Position numbers and translations under genes: made by a program. The notes under the pieces were generated by a model, which saw only the letters and a list, made by a program, of their open reading frames with translations, ran no database searches and was not told the DNA's origin. From contig NZ_JXRR01000022.1 in the NCBI RefSeq assembly GCF_000829515.1, positions 124,001-188,000 of the forward strand: a stretch of 64,000 bases of DNA. Direction: 5' to 3'. This stretch comes from Jeotgalibacillus campisalis. Lineage in GTDB: Bacteria > Bacillota > Bacilli > Bacillales > Jeotgalibacillaceae. Below, piece after piece: positions 39,824 to 47,602 of this stretch; within the stretch, counting starts at the first letter, position 1; every line of letters starts with the position of its first letter.

Positions 39824-39851
39824 ATTATACCAACATCATCTAGCGAGGCAA
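39824..39851 (-). promoter_or_regulatory. Promoter of the Gfo/Idh-SDR-ThuA operon
   Basis: On the minus strand TTGCCT and TATAAT with a 16-base spacer, leaving a leader of about 95 bases. Confidence 0.6.
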
Positions 39852-39980
39852 ACCTAATATGGCAGGGATAAATAAGGAGACTGAGAGCAGGAAGACTTTT
39901 TTACATAGACTGTTTGATTGTTTCATGAATGAAAACGTATTTATTTTAAAGCGAACAGAATGATAAAGCAGAGATTTGTA

Positions 39981-40008
39981 ACCGACCCTACTACACCAAC
40001 ATAGGATA
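39981..40008 (+). promoter_or_regulatory. SigK-type promoter of the YjcZ-like gene
   Basis: AC, 17 bases, then CATAGGATA, matching the SigK consensus (AC, 16-17 bases, CATANNNTA) with no mismatch, 31 bases before the TTG start. Fits late mother-cell expression of a spore peptide. Confidence 0.65.
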
Positions 40009-40039
40009 AACAATCACCTAATTAAGGAGGTTGGACACA

Positions 40040-40156
40040 TTGAGTAAAGGATTTGGATCTGGATTTGCATTGCTTGTTGTATTGTTTATTTTGTTGATCA
40101 TCATCGGCTGTTCTTATGGACAGGGCGGTCAGGGCGGCGGACACGGTTATTGTTAA
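40040..40156 (+). CDS. YjcZ-family sporulation peptide (38 aa)
   Basis: Tiny hydrophobic peptide beginning MSKGFGSGFALLVVLFI, one membrane-type helix, then Gly/Gln-rich tail ending GHGYC. This is the YjcZ/YhzC-type layout (Gly-rich start, FALxVVLFILLxIxG core) of small Bacillus sporulation peptides. AAGGAGG lies 9 bases before the TTG start; a terminator follows. A SigK-type promoter upstream agrees with a spore-coat or mother-cell role. Confidence 0.85.
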   Translation: MSKGFGSGFALLVVLFILLIIIGCSYGQGGQGGGHGYC

Positions 40157-40173
40157 TTTGAATAAATAAAAAG

Positions 40174-40212
40174 AAGCGGCGCCTTGTTCTTGAACTGGGT
40201 GCCGCTTTTTTA
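40174..40212 (+). terminator. Terminator of the YjcZ-like gene
   Basis: AAGCGGC pairs with GCCGCTT around a 20-base partly paired loop, followed by a T-run. Confidence 0.75.
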
Positions 40213-40351
40213 TTTCTGTAATGAAACCAGCTTCTCGGAGAATAAAAGAAAAACGTATTTATACTCTCAGACTTTTAACGGTGAATATCTTGCTAATCGC
40301 ACCGTCACTTTACAAGATTCATATACTAATAGAAGAACAGGAGTGAAGACA

Positions 40352-40450
40352 ATGGAAGAAAAAATCTGCACGCTTACACTAGATTTACCTTCTGGTTCCG
40401 CTGTTCCTGCCGTCACAGACGTCATTACTCCACTCAATTTGTGGATTTAA
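40352..40450 (+). CDS. Possible 32-aa peptide, unrecognised
   Basis: CAGGAG lies 8 bases before an ATG that opens MEEKICTLTLDLPSGSAVPA and ends ITPLNLWI. It abuts the truncated amidohydrolase on the other strand, so it may be the start of a gene cut by the same rearrangement, or a chance frame. No family recognised. Confidence 0.3.
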   Translation: MEEKICTLTLDLPSGSAVPAVTDVITPLNLWI

Positions 40451-40761
40451 AGTCCTTCAGCGGGTTGGCTGACCAGAGAAAAAAGGTCAGCATCTTTCCC
40501 GACTTCAATTGAGCCGATAGAATCATTGAGGTTCAGGCTTTTTGCTGGTTGGATGGTAATCGACTCCAACGCTTTTTGTTCACTCAGTCCATGTGCGATC
40601 GCATGACGGACGGATATGATTAATTCTTCAATAAGAAAAACAGGATGGTCGGTTGTGATGGAAAATGGGATCCCGGCTTGTTCGAGCTGCCGATAGATCT
40701 CCCAAGGCTGGTTGGCAAGTTCAACGCTGATTTTGCCGATCATCGTAGGACCAAGTACCAC
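40447..40761 (-). pseudogene. Truncated amidohydrolase remnant
   Basis: About 104 residues matching the C-terminal third of a metal-dependent amidohydrolase (imidazolonepropionase or hydroxydechloroatrazine-ethylaminohydrolase type): ITTDHPVF carries the late metal-site Asp, and NDSIGSIEVGKDADLF is the return to the composite domain. A whole enzyme is near 380-400 aa; the first 250 or more residues with the HxH site are missing and there is no ribosome site at the first ATG. It is a deletion remnant. Confidence 0.8.
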
Positions 40762-40814
40762 TTATAATAAGAAAAGCAAGGTTAATAGACCAAGAACGAT
40801 CCAGAAAGTAACAC

Positions 40815-40843
40815 AAAAAAGCGAAAGGCACATGGCCTTTCGC
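40815..40843 (-). terminator. Terminator of the PTS/EEP operon
   Basis: On the minus strand GCGAAAGG pairs with CCTTTCGC around a 7-base loop, followed by a run of T. Confidence 0.88.
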
Positions 40844-40851
40844 TTCTTTGG

Positions 40852-41634
40852 TTATTCTGTTGCAAGCTCCACTTCTACCCCAAAGTGATCAGAGACGACA
40901 GGTTGATTCTCGCCATTAAAAATTACCCGTGAATAAGCAACACGAACAGGCTGATTGGCAAAGATAAAATCAATCCGAAGCTGCCGCTCATTTTCAGACC
41001 ACCCGGCAATTTTCCCTGAAATCGTAACACCACTGTCTTTGTTTTCAGCAAGTGTGTACGTATCAAAAAGTCCTTTTTCCACTAAATACGTATAGCCTTC
41101 CCCTGTAATGCCGGCATCATTATTGAAATCGCCGAGCAAAATGGACAACCGTTGTGAATCCACTTTCTCCATTAACCGGTCTACCTGCTCCTTATAAGGC
41201 TCTTCTAAATCATTCCACCAGCCGAGGTGACAGGAATAAAGATCAATTTCCTGTTTTCCGTATAGCACTGTCGCTCTGACAATGGATCTTGTTTTCCAGA
41301 CAGCAGGGTCATGTGAAGCTGTAATAAAAAACTCAGAAGTGCGCACGATCGGAAGTCTTGTCAAAATGGCAAGCCCTTCCGCCTGCGTGTCGTAGCTATA
41401 ATGGCTGAACGTCCACACCATCTCATCTTCCGCTCTGCCAAGCGCCTTTAGCTTGTCTAACAGCACGTAGCCATAATGTTCATCCACTCTGGCATCCGAT
41501 GCATTTTTTTGGCTCACTTCCTGAAGCGCAATGACGTCGTAATCGTTGTCGACGATCGTCCGAGCGAGTATTTCAATCTTCTCTTCCTGGTTTTCTTCCT
41601 GCCACGCATGACAGTTGAGTGTTAATAAGCGCAT
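40852..41634 (-). CDS. Endonuclease/exonuclease/phosphatase-family hydrolase
   Basis: A 260-aa metal-dependent phosphodiesterase fold: LTLNCHAW, VIALQEVS (metal Glu), LYSCHLGWWND, LLGDFNND and SDHFGVEVE are the conserved blocks. Such stand-alone cytoplasmic EEP proteins are often found next to glucose/maltose-type PTS genes in Firmicutes, as here (4 bases after the EIICB stop, ribosome site inside that gene). The substrate is unknown; a sugar-phosphate diester is possible. Confidence 0.85.
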   Translation of the reverse strand: MRLLTLNCHAWQEENQEEKIEILARTIVDNDYDVIALQEVSQKNASDARVDEHYGYVLLDKLKALGRAEDEMVWTFSHYSYDTQAEGLAILTRLPIVRTSEFFITASHDPAVWKTRSIVRATVLYGKQEIDLYSCHLGWWNDLEEPYKEQVDRLMEKVDSQRLSILLGDFNNDAGITGEGYTYLVEKGLFDTYTLAENKDSGVTISGKIAGWSENERQLRIDFIFANQPVRVAYSRVIFNGENQPVVSDHFGVEVELATE

Positions 41635-41638
41635 TTTA

Positions 41639-43294
41639 TCAAGCTCCTAATCGATCCTGAATGTCGGATTTTAATACATCCGCTTTGGGTCCATAGATTG
41701 CCTGTACCCCTTTGCCGCGTAAAATTAACCCAAGAGCTCCTTTTTCTTTCCATTCTTTTTCTGTACCAACTGCGTCGGGATCTTTTACCGTCACACGAAG
41801 TCTTGTCATACATGCATCCACTTCTTCAATATTTTCCTGACCGCCAAGCAGACGGATAATGGATACAGCAAGTGAACCATCCTCTGCGACGCCCGATGCT
41901 GAAGAAGAGGAACCAGCACCTGCATCAGCCGTTTCTTCAATGTAGTTGCCCGCACGGCCCGGTGTTGGGAAGTTAAAGCGTTTAATCAAGAAGTAAGAAA
42001 CACCAAAGTTTAAACCAAAAACTAAAATAGCCACAAGTGCCAGATTCAGCAAGTCACCGGCAAGTCCCGCATTAATAATCAAAGGCGTTCTCGTTAGAAA
42101 TTCAATAAATCCAAAAGCATGAATACGCAAATCAATTAAATCCACAAGTGCAAAAGAAACACCTGTCAAGACAGCATATACAATATAAAGAAGAGGTGCT
42201 GCAAACATAAACATGAATTCAATCGGCTCAGTAACGCCTGTTAAGAACACAGCAAGACCAGCTGATAAAAACATTGATTTATATTTTGTACGCTTTTCTT
42301 TATCAACATTTAAATACATAGCAAGCGCAAGACCCATTAATGCAGCAGATGAAGCAAGAAACTGACCGACTTTAAAACGTGCAGGCACGACATCTTCTGT
42401 CAGCTGCTGATAGCCGGCTTGATTGCCCTGCTGCAGCATATTGTATAAATCCGTCACCCAGGCAAGCCAAAGCGGATCCTGTCCTGAAACAACACTTCCT
42501 GCATTTGAACCGGTTAAAATCGTGTACGTCCCGCCAAGCTCTGTATAGTTAATCGGAACCGTCAGCATATGATGAAGACCAAATGGCAGCAGCAAACGCT
42601 CAACCATACCGAAGACAAACGGCGCAACAATCGGCGCAGTATTTCGTGAAGTCGCAATCCATTGTCCAAATTCATTCAAAAGTCCCTGAATAAACGGCCA
42701 AATGATAGACAGCAGCAAGCCAACGACAACAGATCCGGCAATCACAACAAACGGCACGAAACGCTTTCCGTTGAAAAACTCCAATGCCTGAGGCAGTTTA
42801 TTATAATTATAAAAGCGATTATAAAGATTTGCTCCCAAAAACCCTGAAATAATTCCGACAAAAACACCCATATTCAGTGCCGGCGCTCCAAGGACGGAGA
42901 TAAAATAATCAGCAACTGTCAGCTGGGCACCAAGTAGTGAAGTGACAGTAGCTTCTGAATCAGCCAGCATGTCAGCGTTTACACCAAAAATAGATCCTGT
43001 AATACGATTAATAAGCACAAATGCGATCAATGCTGCGAATGCACCGCCAGCACGATCCTTCGCCCAAGAACCACCAATGGCTACGGCGAAAAGCACATGC
43101 AGATTGGTAATTATCGCCCAGCCGATATCCTCCATTACCCGCGCAACCGTTTGCATTATCATAACATCGCCTGTCATCATCGCAAGCAGTTTACCTAATG
43201 AAATCATAATTCCAGCAGCCGGCATAACGGCTACTACAACAAGCAGCGCTTTTCCAAACTTCTGCCAAAAATCAAAAGATCCAAAAATTTTCAT
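41639..43294 (-). CDS. PTS EIICB, glucose/maltose type (MalT/MalX-like)
   Basis: Sugar-phosphorylating permease, about 551 aa. EIIC (to about 430, ten hydrophobic segments, with HHMLTVPINYTELGG and TGVTEPIEFMFMF) is followed by a linker and EIIB (about 475-551) with the phosphorylated Cys in VDACMTRLRVTV. No EIIA domain. The order of domains and EIIC signatures fit the maltose/glucose MalT-MalX group; exact sugar not certain. GTG 43300 is in frame, but GGAGGG lies five bases before ATG 43294. A palindromic operator just after the -10 suggests LacI-type control; the regulator gene is not nearby. Confidence 0.87.
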   Translation of the reverse strand: MKIFGSFDFWQKFGKALLVVVAVMPAAGIMISLGKLLAMMTGDVMIMQTVARVMEDIGWAIITNLHVLFAVAIGGSWAKDRAGGAFAALIAFVLINRITGSIFGVNADMLADSEATVTSLLGAQLTVADYFISVLGAPALNMGVFVGIISGFLGANLYNRFYNYNKLPQALEFFNGKRFVPFVVIAGSVVVGLLLSIIWPFIQGLLNEFGQWIATSRNTAPIVAPFVFGMVERLLLPFGLHHMLTVPINYTELGGTYTILTGSNAGSVVSGQDPLWLAWVTDLYNMLQQGNQAGYQQLTEDVVPARFKVGQFLASSAALMGLALAMYLNVDKEKRTKYKSMFLSAGLAVFLTGVTEPIEFMFMFAAPLLYIVYAVLTGVSFALVDLIDLRIHAFGFIEFLTRTPLIINAGLAGDLLNLALVAILVFGLNFGVSYFLIKRFNFPTPGRAGNYIEETADAGAGSSSSASGVAEDGSLAVSIIRLLGGQENIEEVDACMTRLRVTVKDPDAVGTEKEWKEKGALGLILRGKGVQAIYGPKADVLKSDIQDRLGA

Positions 43295-43349
43295 GTTCAC
43301 CCTCCGTACTATCTATAATTTTATAAGTATAAAAAAGATCAATAATTCG

Positions 43350-43365
43350 GTGCAACCGTTTGCAC
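43350..43365. promoter_or_regulatory. Palindromic operator at the PTS promoter
   Basis: GTGCAACCGTTTGCAC, an inverted repeat with CG at the centre typical of LacI/GalR-family operators (MalR of streptococci binds a similar GCAAACGTTTGC). It begins right after the -10 hexamer, over the transcript start, a position for repression. It also resembles a cre site with two mismatches. Confidence 0.65.
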
Positions 43366-43372
43366 TTTTCTT

Positions 43373-43401
43373 ATTGTATAGACAAGTTAAATAGATTGCA
43401 A
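43373..43401 (-). promoter_or_regulatory. Promoter of the PTS/EEP operon
   Basis: On the minus strand TTGCAA and TACAAT with a 17-base spacer; start expected at about 43366. Confidence 0.7.
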
Positions 43402-43536
43402 GCGTTTTTATGAAAATTTATTTTTCTTTAATTTTTAGTATTGGAAATAATTTTTATCTCACTTTCTAACGAATGAGTTGATTCCTTTGTCACCTATAGA
43501 TGTCAATGTAGGAGTTATTTTACACATCCTAACGTT

Positions 43537-43578
43537 AAAAACCCACCTCCCTTCAAAAGAGAAGAGTAGATGGGTTTT
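43537..43578 (-). terminator. Terminator of the former quinone-oxidoreductase gene
   Basis: On the minus strand AAAACCCATCT pairs with GGTGGGTTTT around a partly paired loop and is followed by T; it lies just after the pseudogene stop at 43588. Confidence 0.65.
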
Positions 43579-43587
43579 GGGTTTGAA

Positions 43588-44206
43588 TTATTCTTCAGGC
43601 AGCAACACGATTTTGCCTACTTTACCTTTCTTCTTAAAATATACTTGAGCTTCTTTGGCTTTTTCCAAAGGAAAGCTTTTATCTATAACCGGCTTTATTT
43701 TTCCTTCAGCAATCGCCTTAAGCATCTCTTTAAACTCTGACCTTGTCCCCAAATTTGGCCGCCAGCAGAACCTGAGATACAGAATTTTCCACCTTTTTCA
43801 ATACGTGAAGAGAGGTAGGAAACAGGGCATCCCCTACAACGTCTAAAACGGTGTCGATCGGTCCTCCATTTACCGCTAAAATCTCTTCTGCAAGAGTATC
43901 GGATTTATAGGATACTACATGTGTGGCTCCTAATTCTTTCATTACTTCCTCAGCATGTAAATCACCAATTATCGCAATAACTTTAGCACCAAACACTTTA
44001 GAGGCAATTTGAACAAGTAATGATCCAACTCCTCCATTTCCCCCTGTTACCATAACAGTCTCTCCGGGTTGAACCTAAACTTGTTTGACCATATGCCAAG
44101 CCGTTAACCCGCTAACTGAAAAAACGGCACTTTTTGAATAAGCAGCAAGGGGCATATCAAAACATAGGTCAGCAGGCCACACCACATATTCAGCACCTAT
44201 TATTTT
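43588..44206 (-). pseudogene. Decayed zinc-type NADPH:quinone oxidoreductase gene
   Basis: Pieces of one MDR-family protein in shifting frames: GAEYVVWPADL...SGLTAWHMVKQV, an in-frame TAG, then VQPGETVMVTGGNGGVGSLLVQIA (nucleotide loop) to about 43760, then a different frame for EFKEMLKAIAEGKIKPVID and KGKVGKIVLLPEE. At least one stop, one or more frameshifts and loss of the N-terminal 90 or so residues show it is not functional. A middle frame (43730-44053) is open but encodes only 107 residues. Confidence 0.88.
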
Positions 44207-44385
44207 TTACCACAGATTCCACCTGATTTAAAAAGAGTATAGTAAACCAATTATTATTTTTCTCTTTCTGTAGATAATCAATTCTTTTGTTTTACATGGC
44301 AGTTTTCAAACCGGACTGTTTAATAAAGTTATCTCCACGTTAAATGCGGGGGTAATATAAACAGAACGTGGGGTTAATAAGGTAA

Positions 44386-44426
44386 ATAAAAAAACTGCAC
44401 GGAACCATAGAACAGGTTCCGTGCAG
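44386..44426 (-). terminator. Terminator of the 3-hydroxybutyrate dehydrogenase gene
   Basis: Perfect 12-bp stem CTGCACGGAACC with an 8-base loop and seven T on the minus strand. Confidence 0.92.
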
Positions 44427-44437
44427 TGCAGTCTTGC

Positions 44438-45214
44438 TTATTGAGCTGTATAGCCGCCATCAATTACGATTGCCTGGCCCGTTACACTTTTTGCTTTTTC
44501 ACTTGATAGGAATATTGCGTAATCCGCAATCTCCTGAACTTCTAATAATCGTTTTTGAGGTACAAGCGGATAAATGACTTCCTCAAGCACTTTCTCAAGC
44601 TCTACCCCGCGTGATTTCGCCAGGTCTTCCATCTGACCGCGGACAAGAGGCGTATCCACATAACCGGGTGCAAGAGCATTTACTGTAATGCCATGCTCTG
44701 CGCCTTCTAAAGCAGATACTTTAGTTAATCCGATCAAGCCATGCTTGGCACTATTGTAAGCAGCTTTACCGGCAAAACCAATAAGCCCATTGATCGAAGA
44801 CATATTTAAAATCCGTCCGAATCCTTGCTTCTTCATTATAGGAAACACTTTTTTCGTTGCAATGAAAGGAGCTGTCAGCATAATGTCCTGCATCATTTTG
44901 AACTTGGCAGTTGGAAAGTCTTCAATCGGCGATACATGTTGTAATCCTGCATTGTTTATCAACACATCGATACGACCATAGATTTCTACGGTACGGTCAA
45001 TTGCCGCTTCGATTTCTTCTTCGCTTGTTACATCTGCTTTAATTCCAGTTGCAGTAAAACCTTTTTGCTCGAGAAGTTTTGCTGATTCCTCAACGCCCTC
45101 CTGATTTATATCAGAAAGAACAACCTTTGCTCCATTTTCAGCGAAAGTCTCGCCTATTTCATAGCCAATTCCCTGTGCTGCTCCAGTGATAAATACTACT
45201 TTATTTTCGACCAT
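44438..45214 (-). CDS. bdhA: 3-Hydroxybutyrate dehydrogenase
   Basis: SDR enzyme oxidising D-3-hydroxybutyrate to acetoacetate. The 258-aa protein has FITGAAQGIGYEIG, NNAGLQHVSPIEDFP (the Gln-His of the substrate pocket), the catalytic Ser in MSSINGL and YNSAKHGL (YxxxK). CTPLVRGQ-like VDTPLVRGQ and DGGYTAQ endings agree with bacterial HBDHs and with B. subtilis YxjF. It is divergent from a GntP-family transporter of the YxjC kind; in B. subtilis yxjC and yxjF lie in one operon with scoAB, which are absent here. Confidence 0.9.
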   Translation of the reverse strand: MVENKVVFITGAAQGIGYEIGETFAENGAKVVLSDINQEGVEESAKLLEQKGFTATGIKADVTSEEEIEAAIDRTVEIYGRIDVLINNAGLQHVSPIEDFPTAKFKMMQDIMLTAPFIATKKVFPIMKKQGFGRILNMSSINGLIGFAGKAAYNSAKHGLIGLTKVSALEGAEHGITVNALAPGYVDTPLVRGQMEDLAKSRGVELEKVLEEVIYPLVPQKRLLEVQEIADYAIFLSSEKAKSVTGQAIVIDGGYTAQ

Positions 45215-45494
45215 TTTTCTTCATCCCTTCTCTATTTACTTTAGTTGGCTTTTTTTGCGCCGTGTGGTTAATGCATTCCACAATTAAACGGGGAGGAAAC
45301 ATTATTCTGACATAAATAAAATACACACAATTTTCTCCCAAAGCTGAATAAATGGAATTTAATAAAAGACGTTTAAAGCCACCTCTTTAATGGAATGACA
45401 CAGTTAGCTTGGATTCCTTTAGAAGTAAGCGATAAGAAATAATTGGAATTTATTTTTCCGAAATAATATATTCATTAATCTGGGAGGTTTTTCT

Positions 45495-46778
45495 ATGTTT
45501 GCCATTATTGTCGGGCTGGTTGCCTTAATGGCGATGGCTTATATCGGCTGGTCTATTTTATGGATCGCTCCGATCGCTGCCACCATTGTCGCACTTTTGT
45601 CCGGAATGAACGTGTTTGATGCGTTCACATCTGATTTCATGTCCGGTTTCGCTTCCTTTGCGAGAGATTTCTTTCCTGTCTTTCTATTTGGAGCTATCTT
45701 CGGTAAGCTGATGGAAGTGACGGGAAGCGCCCGCACTGTTGCAACATTCTTATCGAAAATAGTCGGTAAAAAACGTGCCATTTTAGGGGTACTGCTCGGC
45801 GCAGCAATCCTAACGTATGGCGGCGTTAGTTTATTCGTTGTTGTTTTTGTTATGTATCCTTTATCACTCAATTTATTCCGTCAAGCAAACATCAGCCGGA
45901 AGGTTATTCCCGGTACGATTGTACTTGGTGCTTTTACCTTCACCATGACAGCACTTCCCGGAACAGCACAGGTACAAAACTATATCCCGACAGAATATTT
46001 TAATACGACCATGATGGCTGCACCGATTATGGGAACAGTGACGGGTCTGATCATGGCAGTAGGCGGTTATTTCTACTTATCCCGCAGAGCCAATACCCTT
46101 ACGAAAAATGGAGAAGTATTTACAGAACCTAAGGGTGCAAAAAAAGACGAAGAAAGCAAAGAAAAAGATCCAAATATTATCTTGTCTTTCCTTCCACTCG
46201 TCGCAGTCGTTGTTCTCATTAATGTTGTAGACTTGGAAATGCTCACTGCTCTATTAGTGGGGATCGTTCTTACGATGGTCCTAAGCTTCCAGACATTCAA
46301 ACGCTTCACAGGCGCTATGAACGATGGAGCAAAAGGAGCTGTAACAGCAGTTGTTAATACAGGAGCTGCTGTTGGATTTGGCGCTGTTGTTCAAGCAGCA
46401 CCTTCTTTCCCTGCCATTCAAAACAGCTTGTTGAATATTAAAGGAGGCCTCGTTGTATCTGACGCACTTGCAACACAGATACTCGCGATGATCACGGGGT
46501 CAGCATCCGGAGGGATGAACATTACCCTCAATGCACTAGGTTCCGAATACTACCAGCAGGCAATGGAGATGGGCATGAACCCGGAAATTCTCCACCGGAT
46601 TACAGCGCTGGCATCGGGCGCATCCATCCTGCCGCATAACGGAGCCCTGCTCACCGTCCTTGCCATCACCGGCATGACGCACAAAGACTCCTACAAGGAT
46701 ATTTTCTTTGTCGCTTTCTTAATTCCGACGATCGCTTTAGCGGTAGGGATTGGAATGTCGTTTATAGGGATTGTTTAA
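45495..46778 (+). CDS. yxjC: GntP-family transporter (YxjC-like), probable hydroxybutyrate/ketone-body uptake
   Basis: Integral membrane carrier, 427 aa with about twelve hydrophobic segments; LSGMNVFDAFTSDFMSGFASF, LLGAAILTYGGVSLFVVVFVMYPL and ALASGASILPHNGALLTVL are family blocks. The neighbouring 3-hydroxybutyrate dehydrogenase suggests hydroxybutyrate or acetoacetate as substrate, where the GntP family at large takes up gluconate and related acids. GGGAGG precedes the ATG. Between it and bdhA lie 280 bases that must hold both promoters, without clear boxes. Confidence 0.88.
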   Translation: MFAIIVGLVALMAMAYIGWSILWIAPIAATIVALLSGMNVFDAFTSDFMSGFASFARDFFPVFLFGAIFGKLMEVTGSARTVATFLSKIVGKKRAILGVLLGAAILTYGGVSLFVVVFVMYPLSLNLFRQANISRKVIPGTIVLGAFTFTMTALPGTAQVQNYIPTEYFNTTMMAAPIMGTVTGLIMAVGGYFYLSRRANTLTKNGEVFTEPKGAKKDEESKEKDPNIILSFLPLVAVVVLINVVDLEMLTALLVGIVLTMVLSFQTFKRFTGAMNDGAKGAVTAVVNTGAAVGFGAVVQAAPSFPAIQNSLLNIKGGLVVSDALATQILAMITGSASGGMNITLNALGSEYYQQAMEMGMNPEILHRITALASGASILPHNGALLTVLAITGMTHKDSYKDIFFVAFLIPTIALAVGIGMSFIGIV

Positions 46779-46788
46779 TAGAGAAGAA

Positions 46789-46820
46789 AGCGCAGCTACC
46801 GTGTGGCTGTGCTTTTTTTT
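46789..46820 (+). terminator. Terminator of the GntP-family gene
   Basis: AGCGCAGCTA pairs with TGGCTGTGCT (wobbles) around a 5-base loop, followed by a run of eight T. Confidence 0.85.
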
Positions 46821-46840
46821 AACAACAGATATTTATAATA

Positions 46841-46878
46841 AAAAAGCCGCTATTCATTAATAGATGAATGACGGCTTT
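46841..46878. terminator. Terminator of the nanE operon
   Basis: AAAAGCCG...ATTCAT and ATGAAT...CGGCTTTT form a hairpin with T-runs in both directions, 44 bases after the nanE stop. Confidence 0.82.
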
Positions 46879-46921
46879 TCTTGTATTCACTTGCATAAAC
46901 GCTTTAATCAACAGAAATTAT

Positions 46922-47602
46922 TTACTTATGAATCTCTTCCACAAAGCGGGCTGTGATCTGTTGCGGGCGAGTAATAGCTCCTCCGACCACCACTGCATGA
47001 GCCCCGACTTGAAGCGCTCTTGCTGCCATCTCAGGAGTAAGGATGTTTCCTTCCGCAATGACAGGAAGATCAACTGCATTGATTACTTCTTTTAAGAACT
47101 GCAAATCATGGTCGTACAGTTTTCTCCCTTTCGTTTCGTTTGTATAGCCGTAAAGAGTTGTTCCTACACAATGAAAGCCCAGTTGTTGCGCTTCTTTGCA
47201 TTCTTCAACAGTGGCACAATCAGCCATCCATTTCTGGTCGGGAAAAGCAGCGGTGATTTTTCTCATGAGTGCTGACAAAGAAAAAGAATCCGGTCTCACT
47301 CTATTAGTAGCATCAAGTGCAATCATATCAGCCCCACTTTGAACAAGCGCTTCTACTTCAGAAAAAGTTGGCGTGATGTAGACGTCAGAATCTGAGTATT
47401 CCTGTTTTATCAGTCCAATGACCGGTAAATCTATGTATTGTTTAATGGCACCAATATCAGCTGTTCCGTTGGCTCGAATGGCTGAAGCACCGCCTCTTGC
47501 AGCTGCATCCGCCATTCGCTTCATAATTTCTGATCCGAAAAGAGGTTCATCTTCCAAAGCCTGACAAGAAACAACCAGACCCTTCTTAATGTTGTTTAAC
47601 AT
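46922..47602 (-). CDS. nanE: N-acetylmannosamine-6-phosphate 2-epimerase
   Basis: TIM-barrel enzyme that converts ManNAc-6-P to GlcNAc-6-P. The 226-aa length and KGLVVSCQALEDEPLFG, GGASAIRANGTADI, GLIKQEY, GADMIALDAT and VIAEGNI blocks are typical. It is the last gene of the GH38 operon and overlaps the DUF4127 gene by 17 bases. There is no sialic acid lyase (nanA) or ManNAc kinase by that name nearby; the ROK domain of the fused protein upstream may supply the kinase step. Confidence 0.94.
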   Translation of the reverse strand: MLNNIKKGLVVSCQALEDEPLFGSEIMKRMADAAARGGASAIRANGTADIGAIKQYIDLPVIGLIKQEYSDSDVYITPTFSEVEALVQSGADMIALDATNRVRPDSFSLSALMRKITAAFPDQKWMADCATVEECKEAQQLGFHCVGTTLYGYTNETKGRKLYDHDLQFLKEVINAVDLPVIAEGNILTPEMAARALQVGAHAVVVGGAITRPQQITARFVEEIHK

